A DNA stretch of 64,000 nucleotides, taken from contig NZ_JANCPR020000007.1 of assembly GCF_028657195.3 (NCBI RefSeq), forward strand, positions 124,001-188,000. The letters are read 5' to 3'. This DNA comes from Streptomyces iconiensis. Its GTDB lineage: Bacteria; Actinomycetota; Actinomycetes; Streptomycetales; Streptomycetaceae. Of the stretch, positions 57,200 to 64,000 are shown piece after piece. Below the pieces are notes generated by a model. The model searched no databases and was not told where the DNA came from. It was given only the letters and a program-made list of their open reading frames with translations. The translations under genes were made by a program, and so were the position numbers. Within the stretch, counting starts at the first letter, position 1; the number at the start of each line of letters is the position of its first letter.

Positions 57200-57218
57200 T
57201 AAGGTAAGCCTCACCTTA
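57200..57218. promoter_or_regulatory. Iron box for the FhuF-like gene
   Basis: TAAGGTAAGCCTCACCTTA is a near-perfect palindrome with 15 of 19 consensus bases. It lies 49 bases before the FhuF-like ATG, 62 bases from the first box. Confidence 0.88.
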
Positions 57219-57267
57219 TGCATGTGATCTTTTGGAGACCCGCAGTGCCGCACGTGGAAGTACGCCG

Positions 57268-58215
57268 ATGACCACGACCCCGGCCCTCGCCCCAGCGACG
57301 GCCGCACTCGCCGACCCCTTCGCCGCGCCCCTGCCCCGCACGTACCAGCGGGTCATCGCCCTGTGCGAGTCACTGGACGCGAGACTTGTCTCCGCCGGGC
57401 CCGAAGTACGCCCGGACGGCGGGGAATTGAACGGCGCGGCACCGAATGGCACGTGGCTGGACGGCGAGGCGCTGAAGGGCACGGCGCCGAAGGGCACATG
57501 GCCGGACGGCGAGAACCTGGCCCGGGACGGGGAGGCCCTGGACGCATTCATCGGGGCCGAGGCGGCCCGTATCAGGGAACGCCACGGACACGAGCCCCGC
57601 AGGGACGTGGCCGCCTCCCGCGCGCTGCACGACTACCTTTGGTCCGTCAGTCTGCTGATCAGCGGCGCCTGGTACCTGGAGCGGCGCGTGCCGCGCCTCG
57701 CGCCAGGGGAGGTCGGTCTCGACTGCGCGGCGGGGGTGTTCGAGATCCTTCCCGGTACGGACTTCGCCTGCCTGCCCGACGATCCTGCGGCCTCGGCTCC
57801 CGGCGCGCGCGTGGTGGCTCACGAGGAGGCGCTGCGCGCCGAGTTGCGGTCCGCCGTGGCCGATCACGTAGGGCCGCTGCTCACCGCCATCGGCCCCCGT
57901 GTCCGCCGGGGAGCGAGGGCCCTGTGGGGAATGGTGGCCGACGACCTGGTCTCCGGGATCTGGTACCTCGGCCGTACGCTCGGCGAGGAGGAACGGGCCG
58001 TCAGCGCCGCGGCACAGCTGCTTCCCGCCGCCGCACCACCGTTCCCCGGCGGGGCCGGCTTCCGCGAACTCGCCGGAAGCGGCGGCCGGCGGTACCGCAC
58101 CCGTACGCGCCTGGGCTGCTGCATGTACTACACCCTCGACGCCGCCGAGGCGTGCCTGACCTGTCCCCGGACCTGCGACGCCGAGCGCGTACGGAGGCTG
58201 GAGAGCGAGTGCTGA
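57268..58215 (+). CDS. FhuF-like [2Fe-2S] ferric-siderophore reductase
   Basis: 315 residues from the ATG at 57268 (GGAAG upstream). The C-terminus carries LGCCMYYTLDAAEACLTC, the CCx10CxxC cluster-binding motif of FhuF proteins, which reduce ferric hydroxamate-type siderophores to release iron in the cytoplasm. Upstream, a FhuF-type helical domain includes WSVSLLISGAWYLE and DLVSGIWYLGRTL. Residues about 52-95 hold a repeat (GTWLDGEALKGTAPKGTWPDGE). It is divergent from the NIS operon and iron-regulated, so it probably processes its product, though it could also serve coelichelin. Confidence 0.9.
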   Translation: MTTTPALAPATAALADPFAAPLPRTYQRVIALCESLDARLVSAGPEVRPDGGELNGAAPNGTWLDGEALKGTAPKGTWPDGENLARDGEALDAFIGAEAARIRERHGHEPRRDVAASRALHDYLWSVSLLISGAWYLERRVPRLAPGEVGLDCAAGVFEILPGTDFACLPDDPAASAPGARVVAHEEALRAELRSAVADHVGPLLTAIGPRVRRGARALWGMVADDLVSGIWYLGRTLGEEERAVSAAAQLLPAAAPPFPGGAGFRELAGSGGRRYRTRTRLGCCMYYTLDAAEACLTCPRTCDAERVRRLESEC

Positions 58216-58276
58216 TCTCGCCGGTCACGCGGCGTCCCGCACAGGGTGAGGGCCGGTCGCGGCGGCCCGGGGGCTC

Positions 58277-58753
58277 TCACATGCGTGCGGCGCCGTCCTT
58301 GATCGCCTCGCGGATGCGCACATAGGTGCCGCAGCGGCAGATGTTGCGGATGCCGTCGAGGTCGTCCTCGGTGATCCGGCGGCCCTCTTCCCTGACCCGG
58401 CGTACCAGGGCGACGGCGGCCATGATCTGGCCGGGCTGGCAGTAGCCGCACTGGGCGACGTCATGGTCGAGCCATGCCTGTTGCATCGGGTGCAGCTCGG
58501 CGCCGGCGGTGGCGGCGAGCCCCTCTATCGTGGTGACTTCGTCCGTGGGCCGCAGATCCTTGACGGGGATCGCGCAGGGGTTGGCCGCCTTGCCGTTGAC
58601 GTGGCTGGTGCAGGCTTTGCAGACGTTGATACCGCAGCCGTACTTCGGCCCTGTGATGCCGAGGATGTCGCGCAGCACCCACAGCAGCCGCTCGCTGTCG
58701 GCCGCCTCGACGGTGACCTGCTCGCCGTTGACGCGGAACGTGTGCTCGGGCAC
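58277..58753 (-). CDS. Molybdenum hydroxylase small subunit, 2x[2Fe-2S] (OxiAB/IorA type)
   Basis: 158 residues from the GTG at 58753, with AGGAGG upstream. The plant-type cluster motif CGINVCKAC followed by a fourth Cys, and the second cluster pair CGYCQPGQIM and CRCG, are complete. This is the electron-transfer subunit of xanthine-dehydrogenase-family enzymes. It lies 14 bases after the large-subunit gene and belongs to the same transcript. No FAD subunit is present, as in two-subunit isoquinoline-oxidoreductase-like enzymes. In rubber-degrading Streptomyces this type of enzyme oxidises the aldehydes made by Lcp. Confidence 0.92.
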   Translation of the reverse strand: MPEHTFRVNGEQVTVEAADSERLLWVLRDILGITGPKYGCGINVCKACTSHVNGKAANPCAIPVKDLRPTDEVTTIEGLAATAGAELHPMQQAWLDHDVAQCGYCQPGQIMAAVALVRRVREEGRRITEDDLDGIRNICRCGTYVRIREAIKDGAARM

Positions 58754-58767
58754 GGAGCCTCCTGAGG

Positions 58768-61134
58768 TCAACGGACGTGGTCCAGGCCGTCGGTGGGGGA
58801 CGCGGGAACGGGCGGCACGGTGGGCTTGGGCTCGAAGGAGAGGGTGCCGTGGTTGAGGGGGAAGCTGGTCGGCATGGTGCCCGTGGCCCTGCCGTAGGCA
58901 CAGGCGACGGCGGCCATCGAGGCGGCGACGCCCAGCTCTCCCGCGCCGCCCGGCTCTCCCGTGGTCGTCGGCATGACGATGATCTCCAGCTCGGGGGGCG
59001 TGTTCCACTGCCGGGTGTAGAAGTAGTTGTCCCAACTGGCCTCCAGGAAGTACCCGTCGCGCAGATGCAGGCTGGAGGTCAGCGTCAGAGCGATCCCGTC
59101 CATGAGGCAGCCCATCATCTGGGCCTCCAGGCCGCGTGGGTTGACGGCGAGGCCGACATCCACGGCGAGGACGGCCCTGGTGACACGCGGTCCTGTCACC
59201 CCGTCACGGATGGGGCGGCCGACGGTTTCGGGCCGGCAGTCGATCTCCACCAGTACCGCGCTGACCGCGTGGTACTCGGAGTGGAAGGCGATTCCCTGCG
59301 CGGTGCCCTCCGGCATCGCGCGGCCCCAGTTCCCGGCCTCCGCCACCTTCTCCAGCGCCGCGCGTGAGCGGTCGTCGCGCAGGAAGTCGCGCCGGAAGCT
59401 GAACGGGTCCTTTCCCGTCTTCGCCGCCAGCCGGTCGACGACCAGCTCCCGGGCGCAGGTGACATCCGGGGAGTAGACGTTGCGCATGCTGCCGGTGTTG
59501 AAGCCCTTGTCGGTCTCGGCGAGCAGCCTGCTGTGGAAGCCGAAGTCGTAGGGCGTCGACTGGGAGAGCTGGAAGAAGGTCTCGGAGAAGCCGATGTCGC
59601 CCACAGGCAGCCTCGCTGCCAGCGCGGTGAAGACCTCACCGAGCCCATGGCTGAGGTCCGTGGCCACGCTGGTGTGCCGTTGCCTGTAGCTGAGCACGGA
59701 TTTGCCGAGGTACGCGGCGCGCACGCGGGAGGTGGCCATGGGATGGGTGCGCCCCTGGCGGGAGTCGTCGGCGCGGTGCCACATGAGTTTGACGGGCTCG
59801 CCGATCTTCCGGGAGATCTCGGCCGCTTCCAGCGCGGCGTCGAAGAACAGCCTCCGTCCGAACGAGCCGCCGCTCTCCGTGACATGCACGGTGACCGCGT
59901 GCGGCGGCAGCCCCAGCTTGGCGGCGATGGCCTGTTTGGCGACGATCGGTGCCTTCAGGCCGGACCAGATCTCCGCGCGGTCGGGCCGTACGTCGGCGAT
60001 GGCGCAGTTGGGCTCCAGCGCGCTGTTGCTGCGGAAGGCGAAGGTGAAGGTGGCCTCGACCGACGGCGTCACCGGGGGGAGCCCGAGCGGCAGTTCGGCG
60101 TCGCGCAGCTCCTCGCGTACGGACGCGTCGGACTTCCCCTCGGCGCTGCCTGGCCGCCAGGACACCCGCAGGGCGCGTACGGCGTCGATGCACTGGCCGA
60201 ATGTCCGGGCGCGCACCGCGACCCCGGTGGAGATCACCGCGACATGGGTGACGCCCGGCATGCCGCTGACCTGTTCGGCGTTGGCGACGGAGCCGACCTT
60301 GCCGTTGAGGGTGGGCGGTCTGCACACCATGGTGGGTCCGGCGTCCGGGACGTCGAGGTCCATCGCGAACTTCTTGCGCCCCGTGACCGCTTCGAGCGCG
60401 TCGATCCGGTTGCGCGGTGTGCCGATGACGGTGAACTCACCGCGCTCCTTGAGCTGTACGGACACCCGCCGCGGCTCGTCGCTCGCGGCCTTCTCCGCGA
60501 GCGCGCCGATGCCGATGCTCCCGCCCGCGAGGTCCGTGACGACGCCGGCCTTCAAGGTGAGGTCTGTGGCCTTCGCGCCGAGTTCGACGGCCGCCGCCTC
60601 CAGCAGCCGGCCCCTGGCGACCGCAGCTGCGACCCTGATCGGGGTGTAGGTCGAGATCGTCGTGTTGGAGGCGCCGGTGAGCTGGTTGAACGCCAACTCG
60701 GGCCGCGCGTCGGCCAGCGTGACCCGGACCCTGTCGAGCGGTACGTCCATCTCCTCGGCGATCAGCATGGCCGTCGACGTGGTGATGCCCTGACCGACCT
60801 CGGCCCGTGGCAGAGCGAAGGACACGGTGCCGTCCTTGTTCACCACGACCTTGATCAGGTTCGAGGTCGGCCAGGCAGCCGCCGTCATCACGTCGTTGAG
60901 GTCGACCAGCTCGGTGAGGTCGGGCGACGGGACCGCCGCCGCGGCGTCCGCCGCCGAGGGGGCACCGGCAGCGGCGGCCTCCGGCGCCAGTGCGGGCTCC
61001 GCCGCGGTCGCCAGGGTCGGAGCGGCCAGTACGTAGCCGAGGAACCGTCGCCTGCCGATGCCCTGCGCGCCCGTGGAGGACCTGGCCGTGCGGGGGCCGG
61101 CCAGGTCCCGGCGGTCCCGGTCGTCGCCGGTCAC
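58768..61134 (-). CDS. Molybdenum hydroxylase large subunit (OxiAB/IorB type)
   Basis: 788 residues. Tat signal GRRRFLGYVLAAPTLA indicates export of the folded, cofactor-loaded enzyme; the small subunit, without a signal, would be carried along. Molybdopterin-binding blocks are seen: EVGQGITTSTAMLIAEE, ESGGSFGRR, SALEPNCAIAD and GEPGGAGELGVAA with the catalytic Glu. Typical length for the family. Downstream of two lcp genes, it matches the lcp-oxi arrangement described for Streptomyces sp. K30, where it oxidises oligo-isoprene aldehydes to acids. Confidence 0.92.
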   Translation of the reverse strand: MTGDDRDRRDLAGPRTARSSTGAQGIGRRRFLGYVLAAPTLATAAEPALAPEAAAAGAPSAADAAAAVPSPDLTELVDLNDVMTAAAWPTSNLIKVVVNKDGTVSFALPRAEVGQGITTSTAMLIAEEMDVPLDRVRVTLADARPELAFNQLTGASNTTISTYTPIRVAAAVARGRLLEAAAVELGAKATDLTLKAGVVTDLAGGSIGIGALAEKAASDEPRRVSVQLKERGEFTVIGTPRNRIDALEAVTGRKKFAMDLDVPDAGPTMVCRPPTLNGKVGSVANAEQVSGMPGVTHVAVISTGVAVRARTFGQCIDAVRALRVSWRPGSAEGKSDASVREELRDAELPLGLPPVTPSVEATFTFAFRSNSALEPNCAIADVRPDRAEIWSGLKAPIVAKQAIAAKLGLPPHAVTVHVTESGGSFGRRLFFDAALEAAEISRKIGEPVKLMWHRADDSRQGRTHPMATSRVRAAYLGKSVLSYRQRHTSVATDLSHGLGEVFTALAARLPVGDIGFSETFFQLSQSTPYDFGFHSRLLAETDKGFNTGSMRNVYSPDVTCARELVVDRLAAKTGKDPFSFRRDFLRDDRSRAALEKVAEAGNWGRAMPEGTAQGIAFHSEYHAVSAVLVEIDCRPETVGRPIRDGVTGPRVTRAVLAVDVGLAVNPRGLEAQMMGCLMDGIALTLTSSLHLRDGYFLEASWDNYFYTRQWNTPPELEIIVMPTTTGEPGGAGELGVAASMAAVACAYGRATGTMPTSFPLNHGTLSFEPKPTVPPVPASPTDGLDHVR

Positions 61135-61280
61135 CGATGACGCCCCTCATCCGTGGCACCCGTCGCTCTCGCCGGTCCGGCACGGCGCCCGCTCGTCTTC
61201 ATCCGTTCTCCTGCGGCTCGTTGGCGTGCTCCCGCGTGATCCGGGAGGAGGGACCTTCCCGTCAGCGGCTGGACCGTCGT

Positions 61281-62504
61281 TCAGGAGGGACGGTTCGCGT
61301 CGGGGATCTCGATGCTGATGGGTTTTCCCTCGGAGAGGAAGAGCAGGACGAACCTTCGGATCGCCTCCTCCATGGTCCAGGCGGCCTCCGGGACCAGCGG
61401 CAGCGGAATCAGGCCCTCGCGGAAGGCCACCAGCAGCGGCCACGCTCTCCTGATCACCGGCTCCCAGAACGGCTCGTCGGACAGCTCGATCAGGTCCCCG
61501 ACCCGGTCGCCGAGCGTGTACCTCGCGAACGCGCTGACCAGCGGCCGGCTCAGCCCGCCGTCGATCTCGGCGACGATGTCGAGCAGCACGTCGGTCAGCT
61601 TGACGCCCTCGGGAGTGCGCCCCAGTACCGGGTCGAGGAGCTGTTTGGACTGGGCGTTGGCCGCGTCCCAGGTGGCGGGAACGTACTCGTCACGGACGCC
61701 GAGCAGGTGCGCGGTCACCTGCCACACGTGCAGGTACGCCGCTGACTCGGCGGGCGAGACCCGCACCTTCCACTCCAGCATCTTGCGCATGACGAAGGTG
61801 GGGAGACTGTGCCAGGTGACCAGGATGTCCGCCTGGCTGATGGGGATCTTCTGGCCGCCGCTCGTTCCTGACCAGCCCGGGGACTGCGGCAGCAGATGCC
61901 GTACGGCCGCGTGCACGAGCCGGGTCTTGACCGCGGTCACCTGCATCGAGCCCCGGGGCTGATAGGCGTCCAGGTCCCCGACGTCGTAACCCAGCTTCGC
62001 TGTCTTGGCGATGCGGTCCTTCATGTCCGCGCCGCCCTTGGAGTAGTACACGGCGCGCGCTTCCCGGGGTATGGCGGTGCTCATCAGGCCGCTGCCCAAC
62101 CCGTACAGGGCACCGACGTAGATGCCCTTGGTCTTGTTGAACCGTGCGGCGGTGTCGAGCTTGCCCTGGTCGGCCCAGGTGGGCAGTTGGCGTGCCGTGT
62201 CCATGAACTCCCGCAGGTCGGCGGGGAGTCCGTCGGGCAGGGGCTGGTCGTTACGGGTCCAGGTGCGCAGGAGCTGGTTGACCTTGGGTACGTCGCCGCG
62301 TTCGATCACATCGGAGACGATCCGGTCGATCTCCTCGTCCCACACCGAGTGGGGGTCGCTGCCCGCTCCCGAACCGGCCACCGAGCCGCTGGCCGCCCAG
62401 GACCAGGCGCTTCCCGCGCGGGCCGGTGAGGCGGCGCCGAGCACGCCGAGTGCTCCCAGCGTTCCGCCGGCGAGCAGCATCTTGCGTCTGCTGAGTTCGT
62501 CCAT
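61281..62504 (-). CDS. lcp: Latex clearing protein (rubber oxygenase), second copy
   Basis: 407 residues with a Tat signal (SRRKMLLAGG) and AAGGAGGA upstream. It belongs to the DUF2236/Lcp family, heme-b dioxygenases that cleave poly(cis-1,4-isoprene) outside the cell to aldehydes and ketones. Residues described as critical in LcpK30 fall at the same numbers: Glu148, Arg164, Lys167, Thr168, His198 (heme ligand) and His203. It lies 63 bases downstream of the first copy and 146 bases upstream of the molybdenum hydroxylase, so cotranscription is likely. The first 46 residues are identical to the other copy. Confidence 0.92.
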   Translation of the reverse strand: MDELSRRKMLLAGGTLGALGVLGAASPARAGSAWSWAASGSVAGSGAGSDPHSVWDEEIDRIVSDVIERGDVPKVNQLLRTWTRNDQPLPDGLPADLREFMDTARQLPTWADQGKLDTAARFNKTKGIYVGALYGLGSGLMSTAIPREARAVYYSKGGADMKDRIAKTAKLGYDVGDLDAYQPRGSMQVTAVKTRLVHAAVRHLLPQSPGWSGTSGGQKIPISQADILVTWHSLPTFVMRKMLEWKVRVSPAESAAYLHVWQVTAHLLGVRDEYVPATWDAANAQSKQLLDPVLGRTPEGVKLTDVLLDIVAEIDGGLSRPLVSAFARYTLGDRVGDLIELSDEPFWEPVIRRAWPLLVAFREGLIPLPLVPEAAWTMEEAIRRFVLLFLSEGKPISIEIPDANRPS

Positions 62505-62567
62505 GCCTGAACTCCTCCTTGCGTTCTGCCGAGGGGAACCGAAATGCGCAGGGGAGTGGTTCCCGGG

Positions 62568-63797
62568 TCAGCCGGGACGGTTGGTGTCGGGGATCTCGAT
62601 ATGGACCTCGCGCCCCTTGGACAGGTAGAACAAGATGTACTGCCGCGCCGCTTCGTCGATCGTCCAGGCGATCTGCGGGACCAGCGGCAGCTTGATCAGT
62701 CCCTCGCGGAAGGCCACCAGCTTCGGCCATACGGTCTTGATCGTCGCGTCCCAGAACGGGGCCCGCGGGATGCCGTCCCAGTCGGCGACCTGGTTGCCCA
62801 CCAGGTAGCGCGCGAGCGCGTTGACCAGGGGCCGGTCGAGGCCGCCCGGGCTGGTCTGCTCGGCGAGCTGGCGCAGCAGGATGTCGGTCAGTTCGACGCC
62901 CTCGGGTGTGGGGCCGAGCACCGGGTCGAGGAGCTGTTCGGACTGGGCGTCGGCCGCGTCCCAGGTGGCGGGAACGTACTCGTCCCTGATGCCGAGCAGG
63001 TGCGCGGTCACCTGCCATATGTGCAGGTAGGCGGCGGAGTCGGCGGAGCTGATGGGGACGTCCCAATCGCGCATCCTGCGCATGGCGAAGGTGGGCAGCG
63101 TGTGCCAGGTGACCAGCATGTCCGCCAGGCTGATGGGGATCTTCTGGCCGCCGCTGGTCCCTGACCAGCCCGGCGATTTCGGCAGCAGATGTCGTACGGC
63201 CGCGTGCACGAGCCGGGTCTTCACGGCCTCCACCACGATGCTTCCGCCGGGCTGATACGCGTTCAGGGCGCCGACGGCGAAGCCCAGTTTGCTCGTCTTG
63301 GCGACACGGTCCTCCATGTCGGCCCCGCCCTTGGAGTAGTACACCGCACGCGCCTCTCGGGGGATGGCGGTGCTCAGCATGCCGCCGCCGATTCCGTTGA
63401 GCACGTTGAGGTAGAAGCCCCTGGTCTCGTTGAACCGTGCGGCTCTGTCGAGCTTGTCCCGGTCGGCCCAGGTGGGCAGGTGGCGTGCCGTGTCCATGAA
63501 CTCCCGCAGGTCGGTGGGGAGTTCGCCGGGCAAGGGCTGGTCGTTGCGGGTCCAGGTGCGCAGGAGCTTGTTGACCTTGGGTACGTCGCCGCGTTCGATC
63601 ACGGTCGCCAACAGCTGATCGGCTTCCTCGTCCCACACCCAGTGGGGGTCGCTGCCCGTTCCCGAGCCGGCCACCGAGCCGCTGGCCGCCCAGGACCAGG
63701 CGCTTCCCGCGCGGGCCGGTGAGGCGGCGCCGAGCACGCCGAGTGCTCCCAGCGTTCCGCCCGCGAGCAGCATCTTGCGTCTGCTGAGTTCGTCCAT
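62568..63797 (-). CDS. lcp: Latex clearing protein (rubber oxygenase), first copy
   Basis: 409 residues from the ATG at 63797 (AAGGAGGA upstream). Tat signal SRRKMLLAGG, then the Lcp domain with Glu148, Arg164, Lys167, Thr168, His198 and His203 all in place. It should be an active extracellular rubber oxygenase. It heads the lcp-lcp-oxi series. A perfect palindrome lies 83 bases upstream. It differs from the second copy mostly in the C-terminal half (for example an AEQTSPGG loop), so the two may prefer different chain ends or product lengths. Confidence 0.93.
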   Translation of the reverse strand: MDELSRRKMLLAGGTLGALGVLGAASPARAGSAWSWAASGSVAGSGTGSDPHWVWDEEADQLLATVIERGDVPKVNKLLRTWTRNDQPLPGELPTDLREFMDTARHLPTWADRDKLDRAARFNETRGFYLNVLNGIGGGMLSTAIPREARAVYYSKGGADMEDRVAKTSKLGFAVGALNAYQPGGSIVVEAVKTRLVHAAVRHLLPKSPGWSGTSGGQKIPISLADMLVTWHTLPTFAMRRMRDWDVPISSADSAAYLHIWQVTAHLLGIRDEYVPATWDAADAQSEQLLDPVLGPTPEGVELTDILLRQLAEQTSPGGLDRPLVNALARYLVGNQVADWDGIPRAPFWDATIKTVWPKLVAFREGLIKLPLVPQIAWTIDEAARQYILFYLSKGREVHIEIPDTNRPG

Positions 63798-63879
63798 TGC
63801 CCTGAACTCCTCCTTGAGCCGCCGAAGTCCTGGCTGATACTCTGATACAGATCGTGTAACCGTGTATCTTCAGCGAAAC

Positions 63880-63898
63880 GCACTCCGGACCGGAGTGC
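63880..63898. promoter_or_regulatory. Palindromic operator candidate upstream of lcp
   Basis: GCACTCCGGACCGGAGTGC is a perfect 9-1-9 inverted repeat, 83 bases before the first lcp start. TetR-type regulators (LcpR) are known near lcp genes in other actinobacteria. A second repeat, GATACA-N13-TGTATC, lies at 63844-63868 closer to the gene. Confidence 0.65.
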
Positions 63899-64000
63899 AA
63901 GACTCGCGGCTCAACTTCTTTGTAACCGCCGGTAATTCGGGGAGGGTCAGGGTGTATGGGCCTGCTTTTCCCGGAATGCGCGCCAAGAAAGGCGACCGTG

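Noticed and set aside
63956..64000. Possible gene start at the right edge (ATG 63956 or GTG 63998)
   Set aside because: Too little sequence to support a call; mentioned only with the lcp promoter finding.

Overview
The window is high-GC actinobacterial DNA, almost certainly Streptomyces. Signs are the codon bias that opens long antisense reading frames, frequent GTG starts, strong GGAGG-type ribosome sites, Tat and lipoprotein signals, DmdR/IdeR-type iron boxes, and a siderophore cluster with the coelichelin gene order. No rRNA, tRNA, CRISPR array or insertion sequence was seen.

Layout. 1-7.1 kb: a partial membrane dipeptidase, a serine-hydrolase remnant, a PucR regulator, a divergent serine hydrolase/TetR pair with a palindromic operator, and a hypothetical gene. 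7.3-36.8 kb: a coelichelin-type (cch) cluster, cchA to cchK, plus an amidohydrolase. CchA (formyltransferase) and CchB (ornithine N-hydroxylase) make the building blocks. CchH is a three-module NRPS (A-T-E-C-A-T-E-C-A-T, no thioesterase) whose A-domain pocket residues read as hydroxyornithine-type, Thr and hydroxyornithine-type. CchC-F import the ferri-siderophore, CchG and CchI form an exporter, CchJ is a Fes-like esterase and CchK an MbtH protein. Six iron boxes lie in this block. Three genes with no evident siderophore role (DUF4349 lipoprotein, serine hydrolase, MerR) lie between cchI and cchJ. 37.1-49.3 kb: ordinary accessory genes (GntR/nitrilase/amino-acid permease, FAD oxidoreductase, DUF1345 protein, TetR with a decayed MFS gene, phospholipase C, FG-GAP protein) and several pseudogenes.

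50.2-58.2 kb: a second iron-regulated siderophore locus, of the NRPS-independent (NIS) type. A four-gene minus-strand operon with overlapping stop/start codons encodes an ATP-grasp ligase, two IucA/IucC synthetases and an SbnH-like PLP decarboxylase. A FhuF-type [2Fe-2S] ferric reductase diverges from it across two iron boxes. I cannot assign a known product. 58.3-63.8 kb: a rubber-degradation block with two tandem latex-clearing-protein (lcp) genes and a two-subunit molybdenum hydroxylase, resembling the lcp-oxiAB locus described for Streptomyces sp. K30.

Main unusual points: (i) CchG and CchI have complementary defects in their ATP-binding motifs, so together they should form one intact and one dead ATP site; (ii) the second condensation domain of CchH has Leu where the second motif His should be; (iii) the NIS locus combines three amide-forming ligases with a decarboxylase; (iv) short in-frame tandem repeats recur in linkers and tails of many unrelated proteins and at gene junctions, including a six-copy array that supplies the cchI start codon and a five-copy GGAGGAGC array in front of the amidohydrolase.
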